From: an uncultured Acidobacteriota bacterium
GTDB lineage: Bacteria; Acidobacteriota; Thermoanaerobaculia; Gp7-AA8
Direction: 5' to 3'
Assembly (NCBI GenBank): GCA_937870635.1
Contig: CALMZP010000032.1
Span: 1-64,000 of the forward strand
Length of the DNA: 64,000 nt
Shown here: positions 19,036 through 27,724 of the stretch, piece by piece
How the letters are laid out: the number at the start of each line of letters is the position of its first letter
Position numbering within the stretch: the stretch's first letter is position 1
Program-made: the position numbers and the translations under genes
The notes under the pieces: model-generated
Seen by the model: the letters and a program-made list of their open reading frames with translations, nothing else
The model's database searches: none
Told to the model about the DNA's origin: nothing

Positions 19036-19557
19036 ATGGGCATCGGGATCGCGCTCCTGTCGCTGTTCCTCGCATCGCCGCCGCCGGAGGCGCCCGAGCA
19101 AGCGTATCGATTCAAGATTCTCGACATCATCTATCGAACCGAGACCATCGGCGGGAGGGTCGAGGACTTCCAGGTGCGGGAGAGCGCGATCGACATCCGC
19201 CTCGAATTGAACGCCGACGTGCTGTTCGAGTTCGACAAAGCGGAGCTCCTGCCGGATGCCGAGCCGGTGCTGCAGAAGGCGGCGGCGTACCTCGAGCAGG
19301 AAACAAAGAGCGCCATCCGCATCGAAGGTCACACCGATTCGAAGGGCGATGAGGCGTACAACATGCGCCTCTCGCTGCAGCGGGCGGAGGCCGTCCGCCG
19401 CTGGCTGCGCGAACGCGGCGGAATCGATCCCTCCCGGATGAGCGCCAGCGGCCTCGGCGAAAAAAATCCCGTGACGCCGAACAGCAGACCCGACGGCTCC
19501 GACGATCCGGAAGGGCGCCGGCGAAACCGGCGCGTGGAGATCGTCATCAGGAAATAG
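19036..19557 (+). CDS. OmpA-family peptidoglycan-binding protein
   Basis: This exported protein has 173 residues: a short signal, then an OmpA C-terminal domain (LFEFDKAELLPDAEPVLQKAAAYLE...RIEGHTDSKGDEAYNMRLSLQRAEAVRRWL). The residues that bind diaminopimelate (Asp and Arg in GHTDS and LSLQRAEAV) are present. There is no beta-barrel, so it is periplasmic or lipoprotein-associated and anchors the envelope to peptidoglycan. It probably works with the preceding lipoprotein; the two genes are 9 bp apart. Confidence 0.88.
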   Translation: MGIGIALLSLFLASPPPEAPEQAYRFKILDIIYRTETIGGRVEDFQVRESAIDIRLELNADVLFEFDKAELLPDAEPVLQKAAAYLEQETKSAIRIEGHTDSKGDEAYNMRLSLQRAEAVRRWLRERGGIDPSRMSASGLGEKNPVTPNSRPDGSDDPEGRRRNRRVEIVIRK

Positions 19558-19561
19558 GACG

Positions 19562-19756
19562 ATGCGCATCCCGCGGCCACCATTGATTCTGCTGGCGCTC
19601 TTCGCTTTCCTGGCGGGCACTCTCTCCGCGAGCGTGATCGTTCTCAAGGACGGGTCGCGCGTTACAGCGGATGCCAGGGGAGAGTCGATTGGCCAGACCC
19701 TCCAGGACATGAAGCCGGAAGACGGCAGAACGGGGACGTCCGGCGCGGGAAGCTGA
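19562..19756 (+). CDS. Small exported protein
   Basis: This is a 64-residue product with an N-terminal signal (PRPPLILLALFAFLAGTLSAS) and a short VIVLKDGSRVTADARGE segment. The latter resembles the first strand pair of longer exported proteins, so it may be shortened. It follows the OmpA gene by 4 bp, and its stop overlaps the next start. I do not recognise a family. Confidence 0.45.
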   Translation: MRIPRPPLILLALFAFLAGTLSASVIVLKDGSRVTADARGESIGQTLQDMKPEDGRTGTSGAGS

Positions 19757-20001
19757 TGAAGAACAGGCGCGAGAATCTGAGCACCCTCGTCACTCTTTTT
19801 GTCCTCCCGTGGGCAATCTATGGATGGGTCGCTCTGACCGGAACCACGTGTCATGTGAGCCGCTACGGGCGAAGGCAGGAGATCCGCGTAGCGAGCGCGG
19901 AAGATCTCTCGACTGCCTTCATGGCCGCGCTGTACACGAGCCTCGCCGTGGCTGTGACGGCGCTGTTGTTCTGGCTGAAGGAGCGGCGCCGCCGGCATTG
20001 A
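19756..20001 (+). CDS. Small membrane protein with two helices
   Basis: The protein has 81 residues: a first hydrophobic segment (TLVTLFVLPWAIYGWVAL), a periplasmic loop with a single Cys, a second helix (AALYTSLAVAVTALLFWL) and a basic end. It overlaps the preceding small gene by one base (TGATG) and closes the lipoprotein-OmpA group. The function is unknown. Confidence 0.5.
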   Translation: MKNRRENLSTLVTLFVLPWAIYGWVALTGTTCHVSRYGRRQEIRVASAEDLSTAFMAALYTSLAVAVTALLFWLKERRRRH

Positions 20002-20050
20002 GCTCGACCTCCTGATCGAGAGCGCGTATACTCCGGTTACGGAGTGCTGA

Positions 20051-20488
20051 TTGGGACTGCGCGCGGACTACCCGGCGACCCGCTACGAGGCGTCGCCTCC
20101 CGTGGACCTGACATCGAAGGCCGAGCGAACGCGCCTGAGCCCGTCGGCCGTGCGCGCGTTCTTCAACATCGCCGCCCGGTGGGGCATCCGTGACGAGGAT
20201 GCCCGGGCGCTCCTGGGTGGCATGTCGAACGGACCGTACTACGAGATGAAAAAGAATCCCGATCGTGTGCTCGACACGGACCGGCTGCTCCGCATCTCGT
20301 ATCTCATCGGCATCTTCAAAGCGCTGAACATCCTCTATTCGAGAAGGCTCGCCGACGCGTGGATCAGCCTGCCGAACAGCAACCGGATCTTCGCCGGACA
20401 GACACCGCTCGCCTTCATGATGAAAGGAGGCGTGCCGGCCATGCAGACGGTCCGGCGGCTTCTCGACGCGCGGCGCGGCGGCCGATGA
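20051..20488 (+). CDS. Xre/MbcA/ParS-type antitoxin (DUF2384)
   Basis: This antitoxin of the Xre-RES class has 145 residues. Helix-turn-helix-like SPSAVRAFFNIAARWGIRDEDARALLGGMS is followed by the DUF2384 part (RLLRISYLIGIFKALNILYSRRLADAWISLPNSNRIFAGQTPLAFMMKGG), whose end enters the toxin active site in known complexes. Its stop overlaps the toxin start in an ATGA. It should repress its own operon. Confidence 0.9.
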   Translation: MGLRADYPATRYEASPPVDLTSKAERTRLSPSAVRAFFNIAARWGIRDEDARALLGGMSNGPYYEMKKNPDRVLDTDRLLRISYLIGIFKALNILYSRRLADAWISLPNSNRIFAGQTPLAFMMKGGVPAMQTVRRLLDARRGGR

Positions 20489-21168
20489 TCCTTCCCGCCG
20501 TCCGGCTGATCCGGCAGAACGACACGCATCGCCTCATCCCCTCCCAGTACGGTGAGGGGGGTGACAGCGTGCTCGCGCAGATCGCCGGCGATGACGCACA
20601 CCTCCAGGATCTCTTCAAACTCGATGACGCGACGAACGACCGGCTCCTCGCCGAGAACGATCGCGTCCTCGGCATCGGCATTCATGAGCTGGTGTTCGGC
20701 GTCCCCTCGTTTCGCATTGTCAATGCCGCGTTCTGCCATCCCCATCCTCTCGGCAGCCGCTTCAATGGTCCCGATCGCGGGGCCTGGTACGCGGCCTTCG
20801 AGCTCGAGACGTCGCAGGCGGAGATCGCCTTTCACAAGTGGACCGAGCTGGCAGAGGTCGGATGGACCGAGGAGGAGCTGACGTATGACGACTACCTCGC
20901 CGATTTCAGCGCCGGCTTTCATGACATCCGCCGCGACAAACGCTTCGCCCGCGCCCTGGCGCCGGACAGTTACGTCGCTTCCCAGGAACTTGCCGAGGAG
21001 CTGATGAAAGCGGGATCACTCGGAGTGGTTTACCCGAGCGTGCGCCGCCCGCGCGGTACGTGTGTGGCCTGCTTCCGCCCCGCGCTCGTGATGAACGTGA
21101 GAAAAGGAAAAACGTACCGCTTCCGCTGGCAGGGGGAGCCGAAGCCGGCCGTGTCGGTCGTGCGGTAG
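20485..21168 (+). CDS. RES-domain toxin
   Basis: The product has 227 residues and carries the RES fold. Arg, Glu and Ser signature residues appear in the region RFNGPDRGAWYAAFELETSQAEIAFHK and in GVVYPSVRRPRG. Characterised RES toxins hydrolyse NAD+ and stop growth until the Xre antitoxin is restored. I use the ATG at 20485, which overlaps the antitoxin stop; a longer frame to 20359 lies inside the antitoxin gene. With VapBC and the cassette-borne pairs this is one of several stability modules in the window. Confidence 0.9.
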   Translation: MILPAVRLIRQNDTHRLIPSQYGEGGDSVLAQIAGDDAHLQDLFKLDDATNDRLLAENDRVLGIGIHELVFGVPSFRIVNAAFCHPHPLGSRFNGPDRGAWYAAFELETSQAEIAFHKWTELAEVGWTEEELTYDDYLADFSAGFHDIRRDKRFARALAPDSYVASQELAEELMKAGSLGVVYPSVRRPRGTCVACFRPALVMNVRKGKTYRFRWQGEPKPAVSVVR

Positions 21169-21232
21169 TTGGAGTCCGGCCAATAACCGCCCATGGCACT
21201 GCCCTCGCACGCGAGCGCATGAGGAGGCATCA

Positions 21233-21730
21233 ATGGCAACCATCAAAGGATACGACGCATCGCAACGCGAACAGACCAACAAGCTTCTCAGGGATCTCGG
21301 AGCGGACGACGTCGTGATCGAGAGCGTGGCCTACCGCATCGACGACGAATATGTGCAGGGCGTCGTTTCCAGGCTTCGCGCCTTTGCCGAAGCCAATCCC
21401 CGGATCGTCCTTGGCGCCCTGTCGGCGCTGATCGCCGGCGGCGCAGTCGTGGCCGGACGGGCCGTCGTGAAAAAGAAGAAGGCGACGCGCGCGAAGGCGG
21501 CTGCGGCGAAATCGACTGCGGCGAAGACCGGCAGCAAATCGACGAAGCGGCGCATGTCGTCGAAGCGAACAATGATCGAGCCGAATCCGGGCGACAAACG
21601 CTACATCCGCCGCGATGCCAAAGGCCGCATCAAGGAAAGCGACGACGTCGGCCGCTCGCTCGCCGCCGATCAGCGCCGCCCTTCCAGGACTCGCACGAAG
21701 TCGGGCCAGGGCGACAAGGGCGATCGATAA
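21233..21730 (+). CDS. Lys/Ala-rich hypothetical protein with basic tail
   Basis: This 165-residue protein has a GAGGAGG ribosome site. Residues 1-55 are a mixed domain, about 56-78 a hydrophobic segment (RIVLGALSALIAGGAVVAGRAVV), and about 80-110 a Lys/Ala stretch like histone-H1 tails. The end PNPGDKRYIRRDAKGRIKESDDVGRSLAADQRR...GQGDKGD is a conserved motif in many small bacterial proteins of unknown function. It may link membrane and DNA, but this is conjecture. Confidence 0.6.
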   Translation: MATIKGYDASQREQTNKLLRDLGADDVVIESVAYRIDDEYVQGVVSRLRAFAEANPRIVLGALSALIAGGAVVAGRAVVKKKKATRAKAAAAKSTAAKTGSKSTKRRMSSKRTMIEPNPGDKRYIRRDAKGRIKESDDVGRSLAADQRRPSRTRTKSGQGDKGDR

Positions 21731-21753
21731 CGATCGCGCGACGCCCCCGCCGG

Positions 21754-21768
21754 TATAATCATTTCGTG
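21754..21768 (+). promoter_or_regulatory. Perfect TATAAT box directly before a GTG start
   Basis: TATAAT occupies 21754-21759 and the GTG start of the next gene is at 21766, so transcription should begin at or next to the start codon (leaderless). No clear -35 box is seen at 17 bp. Confidence 0.5.
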
Positions 21769-21975
21769 CAGCGCGTCGAGAGGAAGCAGGTGCGCGTCCG
21801 GAAAAGGACGCTGGAAGACTCCGAGACATCGAATGACGTCAGGGATCTGACGCCCGGCCGCCGCGTGGAGATGGTCTGGCAGCTCACAAGGGATGCCTGG
21901 ACGTTCAAGGATGGGCGATGGGATGAACCGCGACTTCGCCGAGATGTTGGACGCGTTGTCGGTCGCCGGAGCTGA
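21766..21975 (+). CDS. Small partner protein of a nucleotidyltransferase
   Basis: This 69-residue basic protein contains RDLTPGRRVEMVWQLTRDAWTFKDGRWDEPRLRRDVGRVV. The pattern 'LTP..R..M.W.LT..AW.FK......RL.R.V.R' is one I know from small genes that directly precede nucleotidyltransferases of the same type. It overlaps the next gene by about 50 bp. It is possibly the antitoxin of a nucleotidyltransferase toxin; this is an inference. Confidence 0.55.
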   Translation: MQRVERKQVRVRKRTLEDSETSNDVRDLTPGRRVEMVWQLTRDAWTFKDGRWDEPRLRRDVGRVVGRRS

Positions 21976-22363
21976 CTTCCTCATCGTTGGAGCGCATGCC
22001 CTCGCCGCGCATGGCCGCCCCCGCGCGACCGGCGATCTTGATCTCTGGATACGGCCGACTGCCGAAAATGCGGCGAAGGTCTGGCAGGCGCTCGTCAGGT
22101 TCGGCGCGCCGCTCGACGAGCTCCGCGTCGACGATCTCGCCACCGCGGGAATCGTCTTTCAGATCGGAATCGTGCCGGCGCGGATCGATCTCCTGACGTC
22201 ACTGACCGGTCTCGACTTCGATGATGCGTGGTCTCGCCGCGAGACGTTCGAGGTGACGGGACGCGCACTCCCGTTCCTGTCTCGCGAGGACCTGATCCGC
22301 AACAAGAAAGCAGTGGGAAGGCCTCGGGATCTCGCCGACGTCGACGATCTCCAGCGCGGCTGA
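21923..22363 (+). CDS. Nucleotidyltransferase (DUF6036-like)
   Basis: This nucleotidyltransferase of the beta-polymerase fold has about 146 residues: FLIVGAHALAAHGRPRATGDLDLWI contains the second active-site motif (Asp-Leu-Asp), and IGIVPARIDLLTS carries the third Asp. Length and sequence fit toxin-like or tRNA-modifying nucleotidyltransferases found in small operons. The ATG at 21923 overlaps the previous gene; an in-frame start at 21893 is possible. Confidence 0.75.
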   Translation: MNRDFAEMLDALSVAGADFLIVGAHALAAHGRPRATGDLDLWIRPTAENAAKVWQALVRFGAPLDELRVDDLATAGIVFQIGIVPARIDLLTSLTGLDFDDAWSRRETFEVTGRALPFLSREDLIRNKKAVGRPRDLADVDDLQRG

Positions 22364-22378
22364 GACCTCCTTCGCGCG

Positions 22379-25300
22379 TCAGGTCGCTTCCATCACCAGA
22401 TCCCGCAACCGCTCGGCCGCGTGTTCCGCGGCGGGGCCGATGAGCACGTGCACGCGATCCGGCGACGGCCGGGCCATGCCGCGAAGGCCGAGAGCGAGAA
22501 TGGCGCTCTCATCGATCGCGTTTCCGTCTGCAACCTGCACGCGCAGGCGGCTCGACGCGACGGCCTCGACCTCGCGCACATTCCCGCTGCCGCCCAGCGC
22601 GGCGAGGAGCCCGGCGATCACCGACTCTTCAACCTGCGCAACCTGACGTGGCGCCGGCTTCAGCCGGCGATCGTCCTCTGGTGATTTCGCAGCACCCGTG
22701 CGCACCAGCGTCCGGATCTCGTCGGCAACCTGGTCGGCGATCGGACCGAGAACCACCTGCAGCGCGTTCTCGGACATCCTCACCGTCGCGCGCGCGCCGA
22801 GGCGTTTGAGCGCGGCTTCATCGACCGCGTCCTGCCTGGCCACCATCAGGCGCAGACGCGTCGCGCACGCATCGACGGAAGTGAGATTCGCGGCGCCGCC
22901 CAGGGCGTCAACGAATGCCGTCGCGCGCGGCGTCCCGCTCGCGGGAACGAGTGCCTCGACGTCCTCCTCCCCTTTCTCGCGTCCGGGAGTCTCGAGCTTC
23001 AACGCGACGGTGGCGGCGCGGAACACGACGTAATAGACGGCGAAGTACACCGCGCCCACCGGCAGAAGCCACAACGCTCGCGTCGACAGGCCGTAGTTGA
23101 GCACATAGTCGATGAATCCCGCGGAGAATCCGAAGCCGAGCCGGACGCCGAGAACATCCATCACGACGAGTGCGACGCCGGTGAGAAGCGCGTGCAGGCC
23201 GTAGAGCACCGGCGCGAGGAACATGAAGGAAAACTCGATCGGCTCGGTGATCCCGGTGAGAAACGACGTGAACGCGATCGAGGCGAGCATGCCCGACACG
23301 GCCTTGCGCCGCTCCGGCCGCGCCGTGTGATACATGGCCAGGCAGGCCGCGGGCAGGCCGAACATCATCACCGGGAAGAAGCCTGCCATGAACGCGCCCG
23401 CCGTCGGGTCGCCCTTGAAGAAGCGGTTGAGATCACCGGTGACTCCGTTGTATTCGCCGAGGAGCTGCCAGGCGACGTTGTTGAGAATGTGATGGAGGCC
23501 GGTAACGATGAGCAGGCGATTGAGCACACCATAGATGAAGAGGCCGACCTCACCCGAGCGGACGACCGACTCACTGATCACACTCATGCCACGAGACAGG
23601 ATCGGGAAACCGTAGCCGAACAGAAACCCCATCGGCAGCGCCACCAGGCCGCTGATGATCGGAACGAAGCGGCGTCCGGCGAAGAATCCGAGATAGCTCG
23701 GCAGCTGGATGGTGTGATATCGGTTGTAGAGCATCCCGCCGGCGATCCCGGAAACGATGCCCGCCGGAACGCTCAGCCGGGCGAGCTGCCGCGCCTTGTT
23801 TGCAGCCGCTGCGAGCGCGGCCGCCTGTCCGGAGAGACCCGCCACCGCCGCCGGTTCCACCTCGATGATCACCTTCGCCGCCTCGGTCGTCACGAAATAG
23901 CAGACGAGAGCCGCGAGTCCGGCCGCGCCGTGATTCTCACGGGCGAGGCCGACTGCGACACCGACCGCGAAGAGCAGCCCGAGGTGAGAGAAGATCGCGT
24001 CGCCGGCCGCGGCGATCGGGGGACCGATGGGTGCCAGGAACGGCACGAGGCCGATCACGTCCGGCTGGCCGAGACGCAGCAGAAGAGCGGCCACCGGCAG
24101 GACAGCGATCGGCAGCATGAGTGCGCGCCCCAGCTGCTGCGCTCCATTCAGAAGTCGCCTCATCGATTCATCCTTTCGCGGGCGGGGTCGCCCGCGCTCC
24201 ACGGGCGGGGTCGCCCGCGCTCCACGGGCGGGATCGCCGGGGGCTCCACGAGCGGGATCGCCGGGGGCTCCACGGGGATCGCGTACGAGCGTCCGCACAT
24301 CGGCGGCGGACTGCGAGGCCAGCGCGCGCTCCGCGAGCGCGTGACAATCGTCGAGACGCACGGTGCGAAGCGCTGCTTTGATCTCAGGAATCATCGACGG
24401 CACAGCGGACAGCTCGTTGACGCCGAGGCCGACGAGAAGCGCCGCGGCGCCGGGATCGGAGGCGAGCCCACCGCAGACAGCTACGGAGCGCCCGGCGGCG
24501 CGACCCGCGCTTGCGGCCGCATGAATGAGATGCAGCACGGCGGGATGCATCGCATCGAACTGCGCCGCAAGCTCGGGCTGGCCGCGATCGATCGCCAGCG
24601 TGTATTGAGCGAGGTCGTTCGTGCCGACTGAAAAGAAGTCCGCGACCGCAGCGAGCGATGAGGCCGTGAGGGCAGCGGCTGGAGTCTCGATCATTACGCC
24701 GAGCGGCGGAACTTTGCAGCCGAGATCGCGGCACAGCTCATCGAGGATCGAGCGCACGCTCTCGACTTCGGCGCGGTCGGTGACCATCGGCAGCAGGATG
24801 CGGCATGCCGAGAGCGGTCTGACGGAGAGAATCGCGCGGAGCTGCGCGCGCAGAATCTCGGGACGCCACAAGCCGGCGCGGATGCCGCGCACGCCGAGCG
24901 CCGGATTCTCGGCGCGCGGCAGCGGAAAATACCGCAGAGGCTTGTCGCTTCCCGCATCGAGCGTACGGATCACCACGGGGCGGCCGCCGAACGCCGCCAC
25001 GATCTTCTGACACGCATCCGTCTGCTCTTCGACGGTGGGCGGCGTCCCGCGATCGAGGAAGAGGAATTCGGTGCGAAGCAGGCCGCAGCCTTCCGCGCCG
25101 CGCTCGAGCGCGTCGGGCACCTCGTCCGCTGCCGATACATTGGCAAAGACTTCGATGCGCTCGCCGCTGGCCAGAAGGCATTCGGCTCGGGCCGCAGCTT
25201 CCGCCGCCTCTCTCCGCGCCCGCCGCCGGATCACTTCCTCCTCGGCCGACGCGAAGGTCGCCTCGGTCGGAGCGATGTGCAGCAGTCCCTCCTCGGCGTC

Positions 25301-26749
25301 GAGGACAAGCGGTGTTCCCTCGGCAATACCGAGGATCTCCGGTCCCGCGGCAACGAGCGCGGGAAGGTTCATCGCCGCTGCGAGCAGCGCGACATGCGAA
25401 GTCGGCCCGCCCGCGACCGTGCAGAAACCTGCGATGCGTCCCGCCGGAACTGCCGCGAGCTGCGACAGGAGGATCTCCTGCCCGACAAGGATCGAACCGG
25501 CCGGTGGATCGAACGAAGGCGATTCACCCGCGAGCGCGCGGAGCACCTGCCTCGAGAGATCGCGAAGATCGTCGGCGCGCTCGGCCATCCGCGCGTCTCC
25601 GAGATCGAGCAGAAGTGACATGTTTCCACTGACCGCGTTGCGCCACGCGTAACCCGCGCTCTTCCCTTTTGCGATCGAATCGCGCGCGGTCTGCAGCAGC
25701 TCCGGGTCGTCGAGAAGGGCAAGGTGCGCTTCGAGCACTTCGACGGCGAAGCCTTTCGAAGTCGCACGCAGCCGTTCCAGCTCGCCGCGGACGACGCCGC
25801 GAGCCCGGTCGAGCTCAGCGACCTCACGGGCGACGCCGCTGCCCGTTTCATCGAGCACCGGCTCGGCGCTGGCGATCATCGCGGCCTTGCCGGCCGCGAA
25901 TCCGCGACTGGCGATCACGCCGCGCACCGTGCCTCGCGGCCCGATCTTCGGGGACGGCGCAATTACGGTGGGTGACGGGGCGGCGACCTCCGGCTGCCCG
26001 GGCGCGTCGAGCGCGCCTTCGAGCGCCGCCAGGGCCGCTGCGCCATCACGGCCCGTGGCAATGAGCTCGATCTCGTCGCCACGGCGCACCCCGAGCTGCA
26101 TCCAGGCGATGGCGCTGCGGGCATTCACCGTACGACCGTGTGCGAGCGCTCGCACATCGGCGTCGAGGCCGGCAAGCGAGCGCACGAGGAGCGCCGCGGG
26201 TCGCGCATGAATGCCATGCTCGTACGGAACGCGCACGTTTCTGCGCAGCTCAGCGCGCGGCGCGGCGGGTGACGCAGTCACTGCGTGATCGAGAGCGCGG
26301 AGCTCCATGAGGAAATCGCCCGCGCGCAGCGTCTTCTGCCGCGTGCGCCGCGTGATCGCGAACTTCTCCCCTTCCACCACGACGATGGGAGTGAGGAGGC
26401 TCAGGACGCGTCGAGCGATCGCGTCGAGGTCGAACGTGATCAGAGGATCGCCGGCTTTGACCTTCCGGCCCCTTTCGACGTGCACCTTGAAGCCTTCGCC
26501 GCCGAGGTCGACGGTGTTGCAGCCGACGTGCAGCAGGATGTCGGCGCCGTTGTGCGCGCGCACGACGACTGCGTGCCTCGCCGCCGCGACGGTGACCACT
26601 TCGCCGTCGCACGGCGCGCGAAGGACGGATTCAGTCGGATCGAGGGCCACTCCATCGCCCAAGATCTTTCCGGAGAATACGGGATCGGGAACCTCTTCGA
26701 GCGGGGTGCTCCAGCCCCCCATCGGTGCGATGAGGACAAGATTCGCCAT
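22379..26749 (-). CDS. Fused phosphotransferase system: EIIA-HPr-EI-EIIC-EIIB-EIIB'
   Basis: This single ORF of 1456 codons carries almost all parts of a GlcNAc/glucose-type PTS. EIIA has His59 and His74 (ILLHVG). HPr has His181 (HGIHARPAA). Enzyme I has its active His at 452 (GGPTSHVALL). EIIC starts at Met863 (MRRLLNGAQQLGRALMLPIAVLP, as in NagE) and contains LPSYLGFFAGRRFVPIISG. EIIB has its Cys near 1294 (DACATRLRL). A second EIIB-like domain reads EAVASSRLRV and lacks the Cys. Between EI and EIIC about 40 residues are encoded by tandem palindromic repeats (24178-24283). EIIC has its own ATG (24163) and an AAGGATG site, so two proteins may still be made. Confidence 0.88.
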   Translation of the reverse strand: MANLVLIAPMGGWSTPLEEVPDPVFSGKILGDGVALDPTESVLRAPCDGEVVTVAAARHAVVVRAHNGADILLHVGCNTVDLGGEGFKVHVERGRKVKAGDPLITFDLDAIARRVLSLLTPIVVVEGEKFAITRRTRQKTLRAGDFLMELRALDHAVTASPAAPRAELRRNVRVPYEHGIHARPAALLVRSLAGLDADVRALAHGRTVNARSAIAWMQLGVRRGDEIELIATGRDGAAALAALEGALDAPGQPEVAAPSPTVIAPSPKIGPRGTVRGVIASRGFAAGKAAMIASAEPVLDETGSGVAREVAELDRARGVVRGELERLRATSKGFAVEVLEAHLALLDDPELLQTARDSIAKGKSAGYAWRNAVSGNMSLLLDLGDARMAERADDLRDLSRQVLRALAGESPSFDPPAGSILVGQEILLSQLAAVPAGRIAGFCTVAGGPTSHVALLAAAMNLPALVAAGPEILGIAEGTPLVLDAEEGLLHIAPTEATFASAEEEVIRRRARREAAEAAARAECLLASGERIEVFANVSAADEVPDALERGAEGCGLLRTEFLFLDRGTPPTVEEQTDACQKIVAAFGGRPVVIRTLDAGSDKPLRYFPLPRAENPALGVRGIRAGLWRPEILRAQLRAILSVRPLSACRILLPMVTDRAEVESVRSILDELCRDLGCKVPPLGVMIETPAAALTASSLAAVADFFSVGTNDLAQYTLAIDRGQPELAAQFDAMHPAVLHLIHAAASAGRAAGRSVAVCGGLASDPGAAALLVGLGVNELSAVPSMIPEIKAALRTVRLDDCHALAERALASQSAADVRTLVRDPRGAPGDPARGAPGDPARGARATPPVERGRPRPRKDESMRRLLNGAQQLGRALMLPIAVLPVAALLLRLGQPDVIGLVPFLAPIGPPIAAAGDAIFSHLGLLFAVGVAVGLARENHGAAGLAALVCYFVTTEAAKVIIEVEPAAVAGLSGQAAALAAAANKARQLARLSVPAGIVSGIAGGMLYNRYHTIQLPSYLGFFAGRRFVPIISGLVALPMGFLFGYGFPILSRGMSVISESVVRSGEVGLFIYGVLNRLLIVTGLHHILNNVAWQLLGEYNGVTGDLNRFFKGDPTAGAFMAGFFPVMMFGLPAACLAMYHTARPERRKAVSGMLASIAFTSFLTGITEPIEFSFMFLAPVLYGLHALLTGVALVVMDVLGVRLGFGFSAGFIDYVLNYGLSTRALWLLPVGAVYFAVYYVVFRAATVALKLETPGREKGEEDVEALVPASGTPRATAFVDALGGAANLTSVDACATRLRLMVARQDAVDEAALKRLGARATVRMSENALQVVLGPIADQVADEIRTLVRTGAAKSPEDDRRLKPAPRQVAQVEESVIAGLLAALGGSGNVREVEAVASSRLRVQVADGNAIDESAILALGLRGMARPSPDRVHVLIGPAAEHAAERLRDLVMEAT
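24178..24283. repeat. Tandem GC-rich palindrome array inside the PTS gene
   Basis: Four units of 23, 23, 24 and 24 bp, of the form GGGCGGG-A/G-TCGCCCGCGCTCCAC, run from 24180 to 24273, followed by part of a fifth. Each unit is itself a short palindrome. Read on the minus strand they encode the linker with the repeated GAPGDPAR. They lie exactly at the EI/EIIC border and have probably removed the EI stop codon. Confidence 0.8.
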
Positions 26750-26972
26750 GGTGCGCGGATCTTACCTTCGAGGAGGGCGAGAAGGAGAGGACCGCGACAC
26801 GGTCGAGAGTGATCAGTCAGACCTCAGAACCATCGGGGGTCTCGCACGTCGCTGCCGCGCACGCGCGGGCGGATTCCGCGAGCCGATTTCATCGCCCCGC
26901 ACAAAGCCTCGTCGTACGCGATCGCAATCGACCCTTCCGGAAAATTGAGATGGACCACGATCAGCACTCCAC

Positions 26973-27656
26973 TCACACCGCGGGCGCGTTCGCGATGACG
27001 ATCTTCCGCGCGGGCCGCCTTCGCACTCTCCACATCCAATAGAACATCGTGACGAGCACCGCCAGCACCGGCGGCGCGAGCAGACCCGGAACGCGGATCG
27101 CCTCGGGTATCACCTTCGCCTGCCCGAGGAAGAACGACAACGCCGCAATGAAGAGTGCGAAACACATCCTCCACAGATGACGTCCGAGTCGCGCGGCGCC
27201 ATCGAGTGTCCCCGAACGCATCATCCGGATGTCGCCGGCGGCCGCGAGCAGTCCGACGCCGCCGAACATGACGAACGGAAACGCCGGCATCCCGTTCCTG
27301 CTCCCGCCATTGGCAACCGCCTCGGCCGCGAAGATCAGGTCCGTCACCCCGACCGCCAGGGCCACGAGTGTGGCGCTGACGTTGATCCAGCGGGCAACCG
27401 GCGGGCGGAGGGTGAGCAGCCCGGTGATCACCAGATAAGCGGTCAGGAGCGACGCCGGGACATTGATCGCCGGCGCAACTCCGCGCGACGCCGAGATCGC
27501 GAACCCGGCGAAGCACATCACGAGCATCGTGTAGACGAAGATCATGCCCGCTTTGCGATGAGCCGTCTGCCCCTTCGCAGCGCAGAGCGCCACATAACCG
27601 GAGATCAGCGCGCCCGAGCCCGCAATGATGTGGATAGCCAGCGTCGTCGTTGCCAT
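26973..27656 (-). CDS. DUF2306-like membrane protein
   Basis: This membrane protein has 227 residues and about six to seven helices. The start HIIAGSGALISGYVALCAAKGQTAHRKAGMIFVYTML carries the DUF2306 pattern, with a conserved first-helix His and the HRKAG loop. The role is unknown. The 220 bp between this gene and the PTS gene hold only a doubtful 47-codon minus-strand frame (26824-26967). Confidence 0.65.
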   Translation of the reverse strand: MATTTLAIHIIAGSGALISGYVALCAAKGQTAHRKAGMIFVYTMLVMCFAGFAISASRGVAPAINVPASLLTAYLVITGLLTLRPPVARWINVSATLVALAVGVTDLIFAAEAVANGGSRNGMPAFPFVMFGGVGLLAAAGDIRMMRSGTLDGAARLGRHLWRMCFALFIAALSFFLGQAKVIPEAIRVPGLLAPPVLAVLVTMFYWMWRVRRRPARKIVIANAPAV

Positions 27657-27724
27657 GGCATCACTTCCTGTAAAGCTCTTTCATGAACTCCGGCTCGCTC
27701 GTCGGAGGATCATTTCTGAAAAAA

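Noticed and set aside
23192-24631. Plus-strand frame of 479 codons opposite the PTS gene
   Set aside because: Shadow of the PTS coding sequence, with His/Arg-rich composition and no domain.
26824-26967. 47-codon minus-strand frame beginning with GTG (VLIVVHLNFPEGSIAIAYDE)
   Set aside because: Codon use is plausible, but there is no ribosome site, no known family and no promoter; left as unassigned intergenic DNA.
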